Notes under the pieces: generated by a model
The model's input: the letters and a program-made list of their open reading frames with translations, nothing else
Databases searched by the model: none
Told to the model about the DNA's origin: nothing
Made by a program: the position numbers and the translations under genes
Assembly: GCF_036246005.1 (NCBI RefSeq)
Contig: NZ_CP109171.1
Location: 434,001-498,000, forward strand
Direction of reading: 5' to 3'
Source: Streptomyces sp. NBC_01723
Lineage (GTDB): Bacteria > Actinomycetota > Actinomycetes > Streptomycetales > Streptomycetaceae
Length of the DNA stretch: 64,000 bases
Shown: in pieces, positions 17,849 through 26,746 of the stretch
Layout of the letters: each line of letters begins with the position of its first letter
Position numbering within the stretch: the first letter of the stretch is position 1

Positions 17849-18429
17849 ACCCTGCCGAGCCCGAGCCCGAACCGCACCCCGGACACGCACCCGCACCGGG
17901 CGCCGAGCGCCCCGAACGCGCGCGCCCCGCCTCCCACAGCCTCACCGGAGTCGGTCTCGCCGTCCTCGATCCCACCGGGCGGGTCCTGCTCGGCCTCGGC
18001 CATGACGGACGCTGGGAACTGCCCGGCGGCAAGGTGGACCCGGGCGAGGACTTCGAGACGGCCGCGGCCCGGGAACTGGCGGAGGAGACCGGACTCACGG
18101 TCGCCGCCGAGGACGTACGGGTCCTGGCCGTGTTCGTCGACGGCCTGGCCGGACTGACCCGGGTGACGGCGGCGGCCGTCACCGAGCGGGCCCTGGGCAC
18201 GCCCCGGGTCACCGAGCCCGACAAGATCGAACGCTGGGAGTGGTTCGCCCGGGACGCGGTCCCGTCCGCCCTCTTCGCCCCGTCCGCCTCGGTCCTGGAC
18301 TGCCTGTGGCCCGAGGCGGAACACCGGGGCGGCGCCGGGGTGCGCCACTACACGCTGGCCGGCTCCCCGTCCGCCCGGACCGTCGCGAACGGCAGCACCA
18401 GCCGGAACGGGTGCGCGGCGTCGCGGTAG
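17845..18429 (+). CDS. NUDIX hydrolase with a possibly altered C-terminus
   Basis: A 194-residue NUDIX protein. The box is intact: GGKVDPGEDFETAAARELAE followed by ETGL. It probably hydrolyses a nucleoside-diphosphate derivative or oxidised nucleotide. The ATG overlaps the stop of the serine hydrolase (ATGA at 17845-17848). The first about 30 residues are a low-complexity Pro/Glu leader. After about residue 165 the sequence loses NUDIX character and lies antisense to a gene remnant, so the natural 3' end was probably replaced by a rearrangement near 18345. Confidence 0.8.
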   Translation: MNPAEPEPEPHPGHAPAPGAERPERARPASHSLTGVGLAVLDPTGRVLLGLGHDGRWELPGGKVDPGEDFETAAARELAEETGLTVAAEDVRVLAVFVDGLAGLTRVTAAAVTERALGTPRVTEPDKIERWEWFARDAVPSALFAPSASVLDCLWPEAEHRGGAGVRHYTLAGSPSARTVANGSTSRNGCAASR

Positions 18430-18640
18430 ATCTTGTGGGTGACGGGGCGGCCCACCGGCAGGTGGAACGCGTCCGGCGGCAGCAGCGCGTTGTGCTCGTC
18501 GGCCCGCGCGCCCTCCACCACATGGACCAGGTTGGCCCACGCGGCCACGTCCGGGTCCCGGAGCCGGGGGGCGGCCTTCTCCCTGATCTCCTCGGGCGAG
18601 AACGTCTCCAGCATGCGGGACTTGACGCCGTCGGTGAAGG
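18348..18640 (-). pseudogene. C-terminal remnant of an unidentified gene
   Basis: About 97 residues read as ordinary protein (ETFSPEEIREKAAPRL, NLVHVVEGARADEHNALLP, THKIYRDAAHPFRLVLPF) and end in a normal stop at 18348. The 5' end disappears into an antisense fragment of another gene at about 18640, with no ribosome site. It looks like the tail of a larger cytoplasmic protein I do not recognise. An intact short gene starting at 18680 is formally possible but unlikely. Confidence 0.5.
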
Positions 18641-18768
18641 CCCAGCCGTGGTGCGACGGCAACGTCGGCATGATCGGCATCTCCTACTTCGGCTCGATGC
18701 AGGTGCCGGCCGCGGCCGGACGGCCGCCGAGCCTCAAGGCGGTCTTCGCGTCAATCAAGTGGACATGA
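18640..18768 (+). pseudogene. Fragment of a CocE/NonD (peptidase S15) hydrolase
   Basis: About 38 residues match the nucleophile region of CocE/NonD hydrolases: AQPWCDGNVGMIGISYFG (the GxSYxG elbow), then RPPSLKAVFAS. There is no start, no rest of the catalytic domain, and a stop at 18768. It abuts the antisense remnant at 18640, so a breakpoint lies there. Confidence 0.65.
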
Positions 18769-18838
18769 GGAGAAGACAACGAACGGTACGCACGACGAGA
18801 GGGCGGTCCGCGCCGACGGCACGGTTCCGGGCCTGCGA

Positions 18839-18866
18839 AAGGCGCCGTCGCGGACGACGGCGCCTT
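18839..18866 (-). terminator. Hairpin terminator
   Basis: AAGGCGCCGTCG and its perfect complement form a 12-bp stem with a CGGA loop, 15 bp beyond the stop of the minus-strand TetR remnant. It probably once ended that transcript and may also stop plus-strand read-through. Confidence 0.7.
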
Positions 18867-18881
18867 CGGTCAGCAGGAGGG

Positions 18882-19328
18882 TCAGGTCAGCAGGGACACC
18901 CAGCCCGCGCTCAGCTCGTCGAGCATCTGGTCGTCGGTGAGCTTCCAGTCGACGCGGTCCCAGTTCTGGGCGACGTAGTCGAGCTGTGCCATGGCGAGCA
19001 CTCCGCGGAAGTGGCGCTGGTGCGGTTCGAAGCGTCCGGCCAGCGTGAGGCCGTCCTCGATGTCGCCGACGGCCTCCTCCATCCACCGCTCGACCAGGTC
19101 GGCGAGGTCCGGTTCGATCACCGCGGCGTCGCGGCCGAGGCGGATGATCGGCCGGATGGCCGGCCAGGCGTCGGTGGTCCGGCGCAGCCACGCCGTGATC
19201 GCCTCCGGCGTGCCCTCGGCGACGGTGGCGACCAGGTCCCGCGCCGTGGAGCCGCGCTCGGGAGACCGGACGCGTTGCAGCTCCTCGTCCGGTTCACCAC
19301 AGCCGGTGTCCGCCGCGCCCCTCCCCAC
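18882..19328 (-). pseudogene. TetR-type regulator lacking its DNA-binding domain
   Basis: The frame encodes a helical domain (AITAWLRRTTDAWPAI, IEPDLADLVERWMEEAV, ending DELSAGWVSLLT) like the ligand-binding half of TetR regulators. The expected 45-residue N-terminal helix-turn-helix is absent; sequence upstream of about 19290 is not protein-like. The GTG at 19328 is only the first start in the frame. Most likely a 5'-truncated remnant. Confidence 0.55.
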
Positions 19329-19364
19329 CGAGCCCCGCGACTTCGCGGCATCCCGCCCCCTGCA

Positions 19365-19393
19365 TTGACATGCACGCGTCCCGGCGCAACGCT
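19365..19393 (+). promoter_or_regulatory. Promoter of the GH64 gene
   Basis: A perfect TTGACA -35 box (19365-19370) is followed after 17 bp by AACGCT (19388-19393). The -10 box is weak, but it directly abuts an operator palindrome, as expected for a repressor-controlled promoter. Confidence 0.5.
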
Positions 19394-19407
19394 GAGAGCG
19401 CTCTCAG
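19392..19407. promoter_or_regulatory. LacI-type operator O1 of the GH64 gene
   Basis: CTGAGAGCGCTCTCAG is a perfect 16-bp palindrome with the central CG typical of LacI-family sites (compare CebR, TGGGAGCGCTCCCA). It overlaps the -10/start region of the GH64 promoter. Confidence 0.65.
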
Positions 19408-19446
19408 AATCGGTACGGACCAATTCCCCCACACCCGCACGGAGGT

Positions 19447-19460
19447 GGAGAGTGCTCTCA
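19447..19460. promoter_or_regulatory. LacI-type operator O2 over the GH64 start codon
   Basis: GGAGAGTGCTCTCA repeats the O1 core with small changes, 55 bp downstream of O1 (between five and six helical turns), and overlaps the GTG start codon. Confidence 0.5.
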
Positions 19461-20648
19461 AGACTCAGACGCCGTCTGCTCGCCGTGGCCACGGCAGCGG
19501 GCCTGGCCGGCACCCTGCTCACGTTCGGCGCCTCGGCGCCCGCGGACGCCGCGGTGCCCGCCACCATCCCCCTGAAGATCACCAACAACTCCAGCCGCGG
19601 CGAAGCCGTGCACATCTACAACCTCGGCACCTCGCTGACGACCGGTCAGCAGGGCTGGGCCGATGCCAACGGCACCTTCCACGCCTGGCCCGCCGGCGGC
19701 AATCCGCCCACCCCCGCACCGGACGCGTCCATCCCCGGGCCGGCCGCCGGACAGACCAAGACGATCCGGATCCCCAAGCTGTCGGGGCGCATCTACTTCT
19801 CGTACGGCCAGAAGCTCGACTTCCGGCTGACCACGGGCGGTCTGGTGCAGCCGGCGGTGCAGAACCCGAGCGACCCGAACCGCAACATCCTCTTCAACTG
19901 GTCCGAGTACACGCTCAACGACTCCGGGCTGTGGCTCAACAGCACCCAGGTCGACATGTTCGCCGCGCCCTACACGGTCGGCGTGCAGCGCGGCGACGGG
20001 AGTGTGATCAGCGCCGGGAAGCTCAAGGCCGGCGGCTACAACGCGGTGTTCAACGCGCTGCGGGCGCAGCCCGGCTGGGGCGGACTGATCCAGACCCGGC
20101 CTGACGGCACCGTGCTGCGGGCGCTGTCGCCGCTGTACGGGCTGGAGACCGGGGCGCTGCCCGCGTCGGTGCTCAACGACTACATCAACCGGGTCTGGCA
20201 GAAGTACGCGACGAACACCCTCACCGTCACGCCGTTCGGGAACCAGCCGAACACCAAGTACTTCGGGCGGGTCTCGGGGAACGTCATGAACTTCACCAAC
20301 GGCTCGGGCGCGGTCGTCACGAGCTTCCAGAAACCGGACGCCTCCAGCGTCTTCGGCTGCCACCGGCTCCTGGACGCCCCCAACGACCTGGTGCGCGGAC
20401 CGATCTCGCGCACGCTGTGCGCCGGGTTCAACCGTTCGACGCTGCTGAGCAACCCCAACCAGCCCGACCCCTCGGCGGCGAACTTCTACAAGGACTCCGT
20501 CACCAACCACTACGCCCGGATCATCCACGACCGGATGGCGGACGGGAAGGCGTACGCCTTCGCCTTCGACGACGTCGGCAACCACGAGTCGCTGGTGCAC
20601 GACGGCAATCCGGCCCAGGCCCAGCTCACCCTCGACCCGCTCAACTGA
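19452..20648 (+). CDS. Secreted GH64 endo-1,3-beta-glucanase
   Basis: A 398-residue secreted enzyme. After a signal peptide ending at ADA-AV (about residue 33) comes the GH64 thaumatin-like beta-1,3-glucanase domain (VPATIPLKITNNS, RIYFSYGQKLDFRL, NWSEYTLNDSGLWLNSTQVDMF, FAFDDVGNHESLVHD). Streptomyces relatives release laminaripentaose from beta-1,3-glucan. The GTG at 19452 follows GGAGGTGGAG. Two LacI-like operators bracket its promoter. It is convergent to the GH1 gene, whose operon carries the matching importer, so together they form a beta-glucan use module. Confidence 0.9.
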   Translation: MLSRLRRRLLAVATAAGLAGTLLTFGASAPADAAVPATIPLKITNNSSRGEAVHIYNLGTSLTTGQQGWADANGTFHAWPAGGNPPTPAPDASIPGPAAGQTKTIRIPKLSGRIYFSYGQKLDFRLTTGGLVQPAVQNPSDPNRNILFNWSEYTLNDSGLWLNSTQVDMFAAPYTVGVQRGDGSVISAGKLKAGGYNAVFNALRAQPGWGGLIQTRPDGTVLRALSPLYGLETGALPASVLNDYINRVWQKYATNTLTVTPFGNQPNTKYFGRVSGNVMNFTNGSGAVVTSFQKPDASSVFGCHRLLDAPNDLVRGPISRTLCAGFNRSTLLSNPNQPDPSAANFYKDSVTNHYARIIHDRMADGKAYAFAFDDVGNHESLVHDGNPAQAQLTLDPLN

Positions 20649-20666
20649 CCGCCGCCCGAACCCGGA

Positions 20667-20705
20667 CCGCCCCCGTCCTCCGCTCGCGCGGCAGGGCGGG
20701 GGCGG
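20667..20705. terminator. Candidate bidirectional terminator
   Basis: CCGCCCCCG and CGGGGGCGG pair across a 21-nt loop in the gap between the convergent GH64 and GH1 genes. Confidence 0.4.
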
Positions 20706-20712
20706 CACGCGG

Positions 20713-22152
20713 TCAGGCGCCGGGCAGGACGCCGGTGCGGGCGACCTCGGAGTACCAGCGGGCGCTCGCCTTCGGGATGCGGGTGCCGGTCGGGTAGTCG
20801 ACGTAGACGGCACCGAAGCGCTTGCTGTAGCCGTGCGCCCACTCGAAGTTGTCCAGCAGCGACCAGAGGAAGTAGCCGCGGACGTCCGCGCCGTCCAGGA
20901 TGGCCTGGTGGACGGCGGCGAGGTGGCCCCGCACATAGGCGATCCGGGCGGGGTCGTTGACCTGGCCGGCGGGGTCGGCGTAGTCGTCGAACGCGGCGCC
21001 GTTCTCGGTGATGACCAGCGGCAGCGCCGGGAAGTCGGCGGCCAGCCGGCGCAGCAGGTCGTACAGGCCGGTGGGGTCGACTGCCCAGCCCATCGCGGTC
21101 CGGTCGCCGGGCGGCTGGTGGAAGGCGACCCGGTCGGCTCCCGGCCAGGGGCTGTGGGAGCTGTTGCCGTGTCCGTCGGAGCTGTGGGTGCCGCTGCCGT
21201 CGGTCTCGGAGACGACGGTGGGCGTGTAGTAGTTGACGCCGAGGAAGTCCAGCGGCTGGTGGATCCGCCGCAGGTCGCCGTCCTGGACGAAGGACCAGTC
21301 GGTCAGCTCGGCGGTGTCCTTGAGCAGGTCCTCCGGATAGGCGCCCTGCAGCATGGGGCCGGTGAAGACCCGGTTGGCGAGGGCGTCGATCCGGCGGACC
21401 GCGTCGGCGTCCCCCTCGGTGCCGGTGAGCGGGCGGACGTGGTGGATGTTGAGGGTGACCGAGCACCGGGCGTCGGCGCGGAGGCGGTCGCGCAGCGCCT
21501 GGACGGCCAGGCCGTGCCCCAGGTTGAGGTGGTGGGCGGCGCGCAGGGCGGCCACGGGGTCGGTGCGGCCGGGGGCGTGCACGCCGGAGCCGTAACCGAG
21601 GAAGGCGCTGCACCAGGGTTCGTTGAGGGTGGTCCAGGTCTTCACCCGGTCACCGAGGGCGTCCGCGGCGAGGGCCGCGTACTCGGCGAACCGCTCGGCG
21701 GTGGCACGCTCGGGCCAGCCGCCCGCGTCCTCCAGTTCCTGCGGCAGGTCCCAGTGGTAGAGGGTGGCGACGGGCTCGATGCCCTTCTCCAGGAGGTCGT
21801 CGACGAGTCGCCGGTAGAAGTCCAGGCCCTTCTGCACGGCCGGACCGCGCCCGGTGGGCTGGATTCGGGGCCAGGACAGGGAGAACCGGTAGGCGCCGAG
21901 GCCGAGTTCGGCCATCAGGGCGACGTCCTCGGCGCTGCGGTGGTAGTGGTCGGTGGCGACGTCACCGGTGTCGCCGTTGCGGACGCGGCCGGGGGTGCGG
22001 GCGTAGGTGTCCCAGATGGACGGCGTGCGCCCGTCCTCCGCGGCGGCGCCCTCGACCTGGTAGGAGGCGGTGGCGGAACCCCAGAGGAAGCCCTTGGGGA
22101 AGGTACGGGCGGCGTCCGGGCCGGATCCGGTCTGGTGTGCTGCGGTGACCAC
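20713..22152 (-). CDS. Beta-glucosidase (GH1)
   Basis: A 479-residue GH1 enzyme with no signal peptide, acting in the cytoplasm on imported beta-glucosides. The family start motif [14 protein letters not shown] is present, with the acid/base Glu in TLNEP (E178) and the nucleophile in ITENG (E383), plus the late LLDNFEW segment. The GTG at 22152 follows AAAGGA. It is the last gene of the binding protein-permease-permease-glucosidase operon, a layout like the cebEFG-bglC cellobiose operon. The neighbouring GH64 suggests laminari-oligosaccharides as substrates. Confidence 0.92.
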   Translation of the reverse strand: MVTAAHQTGSGPDAARTFPKGFLWGSATASYQVEGAAAEDGRTPSIWDTYARTPGRVRNGDTGDVATDHYHRSAEDVALMAELGLGAYRFSLSWPRIQPTGRGPAVQKGLDFYRRLVDDLLEKGIEPVATLYHWDLPQELEDAGGWPERATAERFAEYAALAADALGDRVKTWTTLNEPWCSAFLGYGSGVHAPGRTDPVAALRAAHHLNLGHGLAVQALRDRLRADARCSVTLNIHHVRPLTGTEGDADAVRRIDALANRVFTGPMLQGAYPEDLLKDTAELTDWSFVQDGDLRRIHQPLDFLGVNYYTPTVVSETDGSGTHSSDGHGNSSHSPWPGADRVAFHQPPGDRTAMGWAVDPTGLYDLLRRLAADFPALPLVITENGAAFDDYADPAGQVNDPARIAYVRGHLAAVHQAILDGADVRGYFLWSLLDNFEWAHGYSKRFGAVYVDYPTGTRIPKASARWYSEVARTGVLPGA

Positions 22153-22192
22153 GTAAGTCCTTTCAAGATGGGGGTGTTCGCGGGGCGGCGGG

Positions 22193-23116
22193 TCAGCCCT
22201 TGACCGCGCCCGCCATGATGCCGCTGACGATCTGACGGCCGAAGACGATGAACATGGCCAGCAGCGGCAGCGTGCCGAGCAGTGCGCCCGCCATGATCAG
22301 CGACTGGTCGCGGACGTAGCCGGCGCTGAGCTGGGTGAGCGCGACGGGCACCGTCGGGTTGGTCATGTCGAGGACCACGAACGGCCAGAAGAAGTCGTTC
22401 CACGCGTGCACGAACGTGATCATGAACAGGACCGCCATCGCGGGCCGGGCGACCGGCAGCACGATGCTCCAGAAGATCCGCAGCGAGTGCGCCCCGTCCA
22501 CGCGTCCGGCCTCGACGAGTTCGTCCGGCAGCGCCTCCGAGAGGTACTGCCGCATGAAGAAGACGCCGACCGCGCTGACCAGGGTGGGGAAGATGACGGC
22601 GGGCAGCTGCTGCGACCAGCCCAGCTCGGCCATCATCATGAACAGCGGTACGACGCCGAGCTGCGGCGGCACCAGCATGGTGCCGATCACCAGCATGAGC
22701 AGGGCATTGCGCCCCTTGAACCGCAGTTTGGCGAAGGCGAACCCGGCGAGCGTCGCGAACATCACCGTGGACAGGGCGATCACCCCGGCCACGATCAGGC
22801 TGTTGACCATCGCCTTGCCCATCGCCGCCTCGTCCCAGGCGCGGGCGAGGTTGCTGAACAGGTTCGGGCCGGGCAGGAACGGCGGGGGCGTCTGGCTGAC
22901 CCGCGTGTTGTCGGTGGAGGCGGCGACCATCGTCCAGTACAGCGGGAAGATCGACAGCACCGCCATGACGGCGAGCAGGACGTAGGCGAGGGGCCCGGCG
23001 TGATGCTGGCGGCCCGCCCGCTGGCGCAGCAGCCGGCGCCCGGCGGGGCGGCCCGCCCGGGCGGCGGGGGTGCGGTCCGGGCTGTCCGTCCGGGCCGGGA
23101 GGCTCTGTGTGGTCAT
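22193..23116 (-). CDS. Sugar ABC transporter permease (MalG/CebG type)
   Basis: A 307-residue CUT1-family permease with a basic N-terminal tail of about 40 residues, six helices and the EAA motif region ([24 protein letters not shown]). It pairs with the MalF-type permease encoded 12 bp upstream. No ATPase is encoded here; streptomycete CUT1 systems normally use the shared MsiK ATPase encoded elsewhere. Confidence 0.9.
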   Translation of the reverse strand: MTTQSLPARTDSPDRTPAARAGRPAGRRLLRQRAGRQHHAGPLAYVLLAVMAVLSIFPLYWTMVAASTDNTRVSQTPPPFLPGPNLFSNLARAWDEAAMGKAMVNSLIVAGVIALSTVMFATLAGFAFAKLRFKGRNALLMLVIGTMLVPPQLGVVPLFMMMAELGWSQQLPAVIFPTLVSAVGVFFMRQYLSEALPDELVEAGRVDGAHSLRIFWSIVLPVARPAMAVLFMITFVHAWNDFFWPFVVLDMTNPTVPVALTQLSAGYVRDQSLIMAGALLGTLPLLAMFIVFGRQIVSGIMAGAVKG

Positions 23117-23128
23117 GGCGACTCCAGG

Positions 23129-24070
23129 TCAGGACGTACGGGAGCGCAGGCGCTTGGTCAGGCGCTGCACGACGAAGACGAGGACGAGCAGCAGGAACAT
23201 CGCCCAGGCGACGGTCGCCGAGCGGCCCATCTGGTAGTTCTTCCAGCCCTCCTCGTACAGCAGGAGACCCAGCGTCTGGTACTGGTTGTCCGCGCCGCCG
23301 GTGACCCCGTTGGGCCCCTGGCCGAAGATGAGCGGCTCACCGAACAGCTGGGTGGCGCCGATCGTGGAGAGCACGATGGTGAAGACGATGGTGGAGCGGA
23401 TCCCGGGCACGGTGACGTGGGTGAACTGCTGCCAGCGCGAGGCCCCGTCGAGCGAGGCCGCCTCGTACCGGTCGGCGGGGATGGCCTGCATGGCGGCCAG
23501 GTAGAGCAGCGCGTTGTAGCCGGTCCAGCGCCAGATCACGATGGTGGAGATCGCGACCTGGGCGGGCCACTTGTCGGCCTCCCAGTCCACCGGGTCGATG
23601 CCGACCGAACCCAGCGCCCAGTTGATCATGCCGAAGTCGCGCTCGAAGATCATGGTGAAGACGAGGGCGGCCGCCGCGACCGAGGTGGCGTAGGGGACGA
23701 GCGAGGCGACCCGGAAGAACAGCGAGGCGCGCATCCGGTAGTTGAGCAGGTGCGCCAGCCCGAGCGCCATCATCAGCTGCGGCACCGTGGAGATGACGCC
23801 GATGGTGATCGTGTTCCGCAGCGCGTTCCAGAACCTGGAGTCCCCCCACAGGTCGACGTAGTTGTCGAACGCCACCCACTCCATGACATCGAGGGTGGCC
23901 AGCTCCACGTCGTGCAGGGAGATCCACGAGGTGTAGACGAGGGGGTAGAAGCTGAACGCGGCGAAGACCACGAAGAACGGCGCGACGAACACGTACGGGG
24001 CGCCCTTGATGTCCAGCCGGTGCAGGAGCGCGCCGCGCCGCGCCGGGGCCTTGGTGGTGGAGGTGGCCAC
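23129..24070 (-). CDS. Sugar ABC transporter permease (MalF/CebF type)
   Basis: A 313-residue CUT1 permease. The GTG at 24070 (VATSTTKAP) is chosen because AGGAAGGA lies just upstream; the longer frame to 24208 has no family sequence. The EAA loop (DRYEAASLDGASRWQQFTHVTVP) is clear and six helices can be traced. It forms the membrane channel with the preceding MalG-type partner. Confidence 0.9.
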   Translation of the reverse strand: MATSTTKAPARRGALLHRLDIKGAPYVFVAPFFVVFAAFSFYPLVYTSWISLHDVELATLDVMEWVAFDNYVDLWGDSRFWNALRNTITIGVISTVPQLMMALGLAHLLNYRMRASLFFRVASLVPYATSVAAAALVFTMIFERDFGMINWALGSVGIDPVDWEADKWPAQVAISTIVIWRWTGYNALLYLAAMQAIPADRYEAASLDGASRWQQFTHVTVPGIRSTIVFTIVLSTIGATQLFGEPLIFGQGPNGVTGGADNQYQTLGLLLYEEGWKNYQMGRSATVAWAMFLLLVLVFVVQRLTKRLRSRTS

Positions 24071-24165
24071 CGGGATTCCTTCCTGAGTTCGGATGTGTGC
24101 GACCGTGCGCCGGGCCCGCCGGAGTGACGCGGGCGGGCCCGGACGGCCACGAGGCGGGCGGAAGG

Positions 24166-25476
24166 TCAGCCGACCGCCTTCTCGATGCGCTCCGCGGTGG
24201 TCTTCCACGCCTCGTCACGGGCGGTGCCCTGCTGCTCGATCAGGGTGAGGCCCTGGGAGAAGGTGTCCTTGATCGTGCCGTCCTTGCGGCCGAGGACCTG
24301 CTTGTCCGGGATCTCCTGGGCGGCTGCACCGAAGATCCGGCCGATCGGGGCGCCGCTGAAGTACTCGGACTCGGCGTTCTTCACGTCGGCGCTCTCCAGC
24401 GCCGTGCGCGAGGAGGGGATGTTGCCGATCTCCTTGAAGATGTGGGCCTGCTGCTCCGGCGCGGTCAGCCAGGCGACGAGCTTCTTCGCCTCCTCCTTCA
24501 CCGGGCTCTGCTCGACCACGCCGAGGAAGGATCCGCCCCAGTTCGCGCCCTTGGGGGCCTTGGCGACGTCCCACTTGCCCTTGTTCGCCGCGCCGGCCTT
24601 CTCGCTGATGTGGCTCAGCATCCAGGCCGGGCAGACCGCCGTGGCGAACGTGCCGTTGGCCAGACCGGGGTCCCAACCGGGCTGGAACTGACGGAGCTTG
24701 GCCGTCAGGCCGTCCTCCGCGGCGTCTGCGGCCAGGCCCCAGGCCTCCTTGACGGCCGGGTTCGTGTCGTAGATCAGCTCGCCCTGCTCGTCGTAGTACT
24801 GCTCGGGATAGCCGTAGACCATGGCGTTGAACAGGCCGCTGGCCGCGTCCATGTAAGCGACGTCGTCACCCTTGAAGCCCTTCTTGAAGGTGCGGCCGAC
24901 CTCGACGTACTTCTTCCAGTCGCCGTCCCACAGCTTGGCGACCTCCTCGCGGTCGGTGGGCAGGCCCGCCTGTTCGAAGTAGTCCTTGCGGTAGCAGACG
25001 GCCATCGGGCCGATGTCCGTGCCCAGGCCCAGCACCTTGCCGTCCCCGGTGCTGATCTGGGACTCCTTCCACGGCAGGAAGTGGTCGGTGCCGGCAGCCT
25101 CGGAGAAGTCCGCGAACTTGTCCGACTGGGTCTCGGTGATCTCCTTGGCCCGGCCGATCTCGATGCCCTGGATGTCCTTCAGCCCCTTGCCGGCGGCGAG
25201 TCTGGTCTGGAGGGCGGTGTAGTACGTCTGCTCGTCGCCGGCGATCTCCGCCTTGATGTCGACGTCCGGGTTCTCCTTCTCGTACTGCTCCAGGAGGCCC
25301 GTCTCCTTGATGCCCATCACCCCGTACAGGCCCATGGTGATGACGGTCTTGCCGTCCTTCTTGCCACCACCCGTGACCGAGTCGTCGCCGCTGCTGCATC
25401 CGACGACGAGCGCCAGCGCGCCGACGGCCGCGACCGTCGCCACCGCCTTCCCGCGCAACGAACCGAGAGTGCCCAT
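24166..25476 (-). CDS. Sugar ABC transporter substrate-binding lipoprotein
   Basis: A 436-residue family-1 extracellular binding protein. The N-terminus is a lipoprotein signal with lipobox LVVGC at about residue 27. The mature region has the usual binding-protein pattern (YEKENPDVDIKAEIAG, YTALQTRLAAGKG, WLTAPEQQAHIFKEIGNIP). It probably binds oligosaccharides released by the GH64 enzyme. It is the first gene of the operon. Its ATG at 25476 follows a GGAGG site, and LacI-type boxes lie in its promoter region. Confidence 0.9.
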   Translation of the reverse strand: MGTLGSLRGKAVATVAAVGALALVVGCSSGDDSVTGGGKKDGKTVITMGLYGVMGIKETGLLEQYEKENPDVDIKAEIAGDEQTYYTALQTRLAAGKGLKDIQGIEIGRAKEITETQSDKFADFSEAAGTDHFLPWKESQISTGDGKVLGLGTDIGPMAVCYRKDYFEQAGLPTDREEVAKLWDGDWKKYVEVGRTFKKGFKGDDVAYMDAASGLFNAMVYGYPEQYYDEQGELIYDTNPAVKEAWGLAADAAEDGLTAKLRQFQPGWDPGLANGTFATAVCPAWMLSHISEKAGAANKGKWDVAKAPKGANWGGSFLGVVEQSPVKEEAKKLVAWLTAPEQQAHIFKEIGNIPSSRTALESADVKNAESEYFSGAPIGRIFGAAAQEIPDKQVLGRKDGTIKDTFSQGLTLIEQQGTARDEAWKTTAERIEKAVG

Positions 25477-25505
25477 GGATCTCCTCCTAGCGACGGCTCA
25501 GACAA

Positions 25506-25544
25506 GGTGGGAACGTGCCCAATTTTGGTGGGCACGTTCCCACC
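25506..25544. promoter_or_regulatory. Paired LacI-type operators forming a perfect inverted repeat
   Basis: Two 16-bp arms, GGTGGGAACGTGCCCA and its exact complement, are separated by ATTTTGG. Each arm holds a 14-bp CebR-like box (TGGGAACGTGCCCA at 25508-25521 and TGGGCACGTTCCCA at 25529-25542), centre-to-centre 21 bp, two helical turns. They lie in the leader of the sugar ABC operon. Confidence 0.7.
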
Positions 25545-25554
25545 GGCGCATCGA

Positions 25555-25583
25555 AGACTCGTGGGAGCGAGCCCATCTGTCAA
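25555..25583 (-). promoter_or_regulatory. Promoter of the sugar ABC operon
   Basis: On the minus strand a perfect TTGACA (25583-25578) and GAGTCT (25560-25555) are 17 bp apart. A third LacI-type box fills the spacer. Confidence 0.5.
25562..25575. promoter_or_regulatory. Third LacI-type operator box
   Basis: TGGGAGCGAGCCCA, a looser version of the same 14-bp site, occupies the spacer between the -35 and -10 of the sugar operon. The three boxes share the core TGGGNNCGNNCCCA. Confidence 0.55.
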
Positions 25584-25732
25584 TAACTTGAAAACAACTT
25601 GTTTCCTCGCCCGGTCCGGAAAACGGCCTCCCGACCGCCGGGGGGTGCGCCGGCGGCGACCGCGTCTGCAAGAATTGCCGCAGGTCACCTCCGCGGCCGG
25701 CACGTCCGCCGCGGCCGCCGAGGGGGGAGTGC

Positions 25733-26746
25733 ATGACCGGCAACCGCCGTCCCACGATCAAAACGGTCGCCGCCCGAGCCGGCGTGGGCCGCACCACCGT
25801 CTCCCGCGTCGTCAACGGCTCGGAGCTGGTCAGTGCCGACGCCCGCGCCAGGGTCCTCGCGGCGATCAAGGAACTGAACTACGTTCCCAACTCGGTGGCC
25901 CGCGGGCTCGTCACCAACCGCACCGACGCCGTGGCCCTGGTGATCCCGGAGTCCGAGAGCAGGCTCGGCTCGGAACCGTTCTTCGCCGCGCTGATCCGCG
26001 GCGTCAGCGGTGCACTCGCCGAGAGCCGGACCCAGCTCCAGCTGATGCTCGTACGCGACCAGGCGGAGCGGGACCAGCTGACCGATTCGGTCGCGGCCCG
26101 CCGGGTCGACGGCGTCCTCCTGGTCTCGGTGCACTCCGAGGACCGGCTGCCCGGCATGCTGGAGGAGATGGGCCTGCCCACCGTCCTGGCCGGTCGCCGC
26201 GACGCGGGCGAGCGGCTGAGCTACGTCAACGCGGACAACGCCGGCGGGGCCGCCGCGGCGGTGCGGCACCTGCTGAGCGGCGGACGGGAGCGGATCGCGA
26301 CCATCACCGGGCCGCTGGACATGGACGTCGGCCGCAGCCGGCTCGCGGGCTGGCGGGACGCGCACCTGGAGGCGGGGGCGCCCGCCGCGGAAGTCCTGGT
26401 GGAGGCGGGCGACTTCACCGAGGAGGGCGGGGCGCGCGCGATGCGTTTGCTTCTTGAACGTGCCCCCGACCTGGACGCCGTCTTCGCGGCCTCGGACCTC
26501 ATGGCGGTCGGCGCCCTGGCCGAACTCCGCCGGCACGGGCGGCGGGTGCCCGGCGACGTCGCCGTGGTCGGATTCGAGGACTCCGTCCTCGCCCGGCACA
26601 CGGACCCACCGCTCACGACGGTGCGTCAGCCGGTGGAGGAGCTGGGACGGACCATGGCCCGCATCCTCACCGGCATCACCCGGCACGGCGCGCCACGGCA
26701 GCAGTTGACGCTTCCGACGGAGCTGGTGGTGCGCGAGTCGTCCTGA
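25733..26746 (+). CDS. LacI-family transcriptional regulator
   Basis: A 337-residue LacI/GalR repressor. The helix-turn-helix (TIKTVAARAGVGRTTVSRVV) and hinge helix (NSVARGLV) are at residues 9-60, followed by a periplasmic-binding-protein-like effector domain and the final VVGFEDSVLARHTDPPLTTV segment. It is divergent from the sugar ABC operon, with three operator boxes between them, so it very probably represses that operon and itself, with an oligosaccharide as inducer. The ATG at 25733 follows GGGGGGAG. The stop lies inside a short tandem repeat. Confidence 0.92.
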   Translation: MTGNRRPTIKTVAARAGVGRTTVSRVVNGSELVSADARARVLAAIKELNYVPNSVARGLVTNRTDAVALVIPESESRLGSEPFFAALIRGVSGALAESRTQLQLMLVRDQAERDQLTDSVAARRVDGVLLVSVHSEDRLPGMLEEMGLPTVLAGRRDAGERLSYVNADNAGGAAAAVRHLLSGGRERIATITGPLDMDVGRSRLAGWRDAHLEAGAPAAEVLVEAGDFTEEGGARAMRLLLERAPDLDAVFAASDLMAVGALAELRRHGRRVPGDVAVVGFEDSVLARHTDPPLTTVRQPVEELGRTMARILTGITRHGAPRQQLTLPTELVVRESS

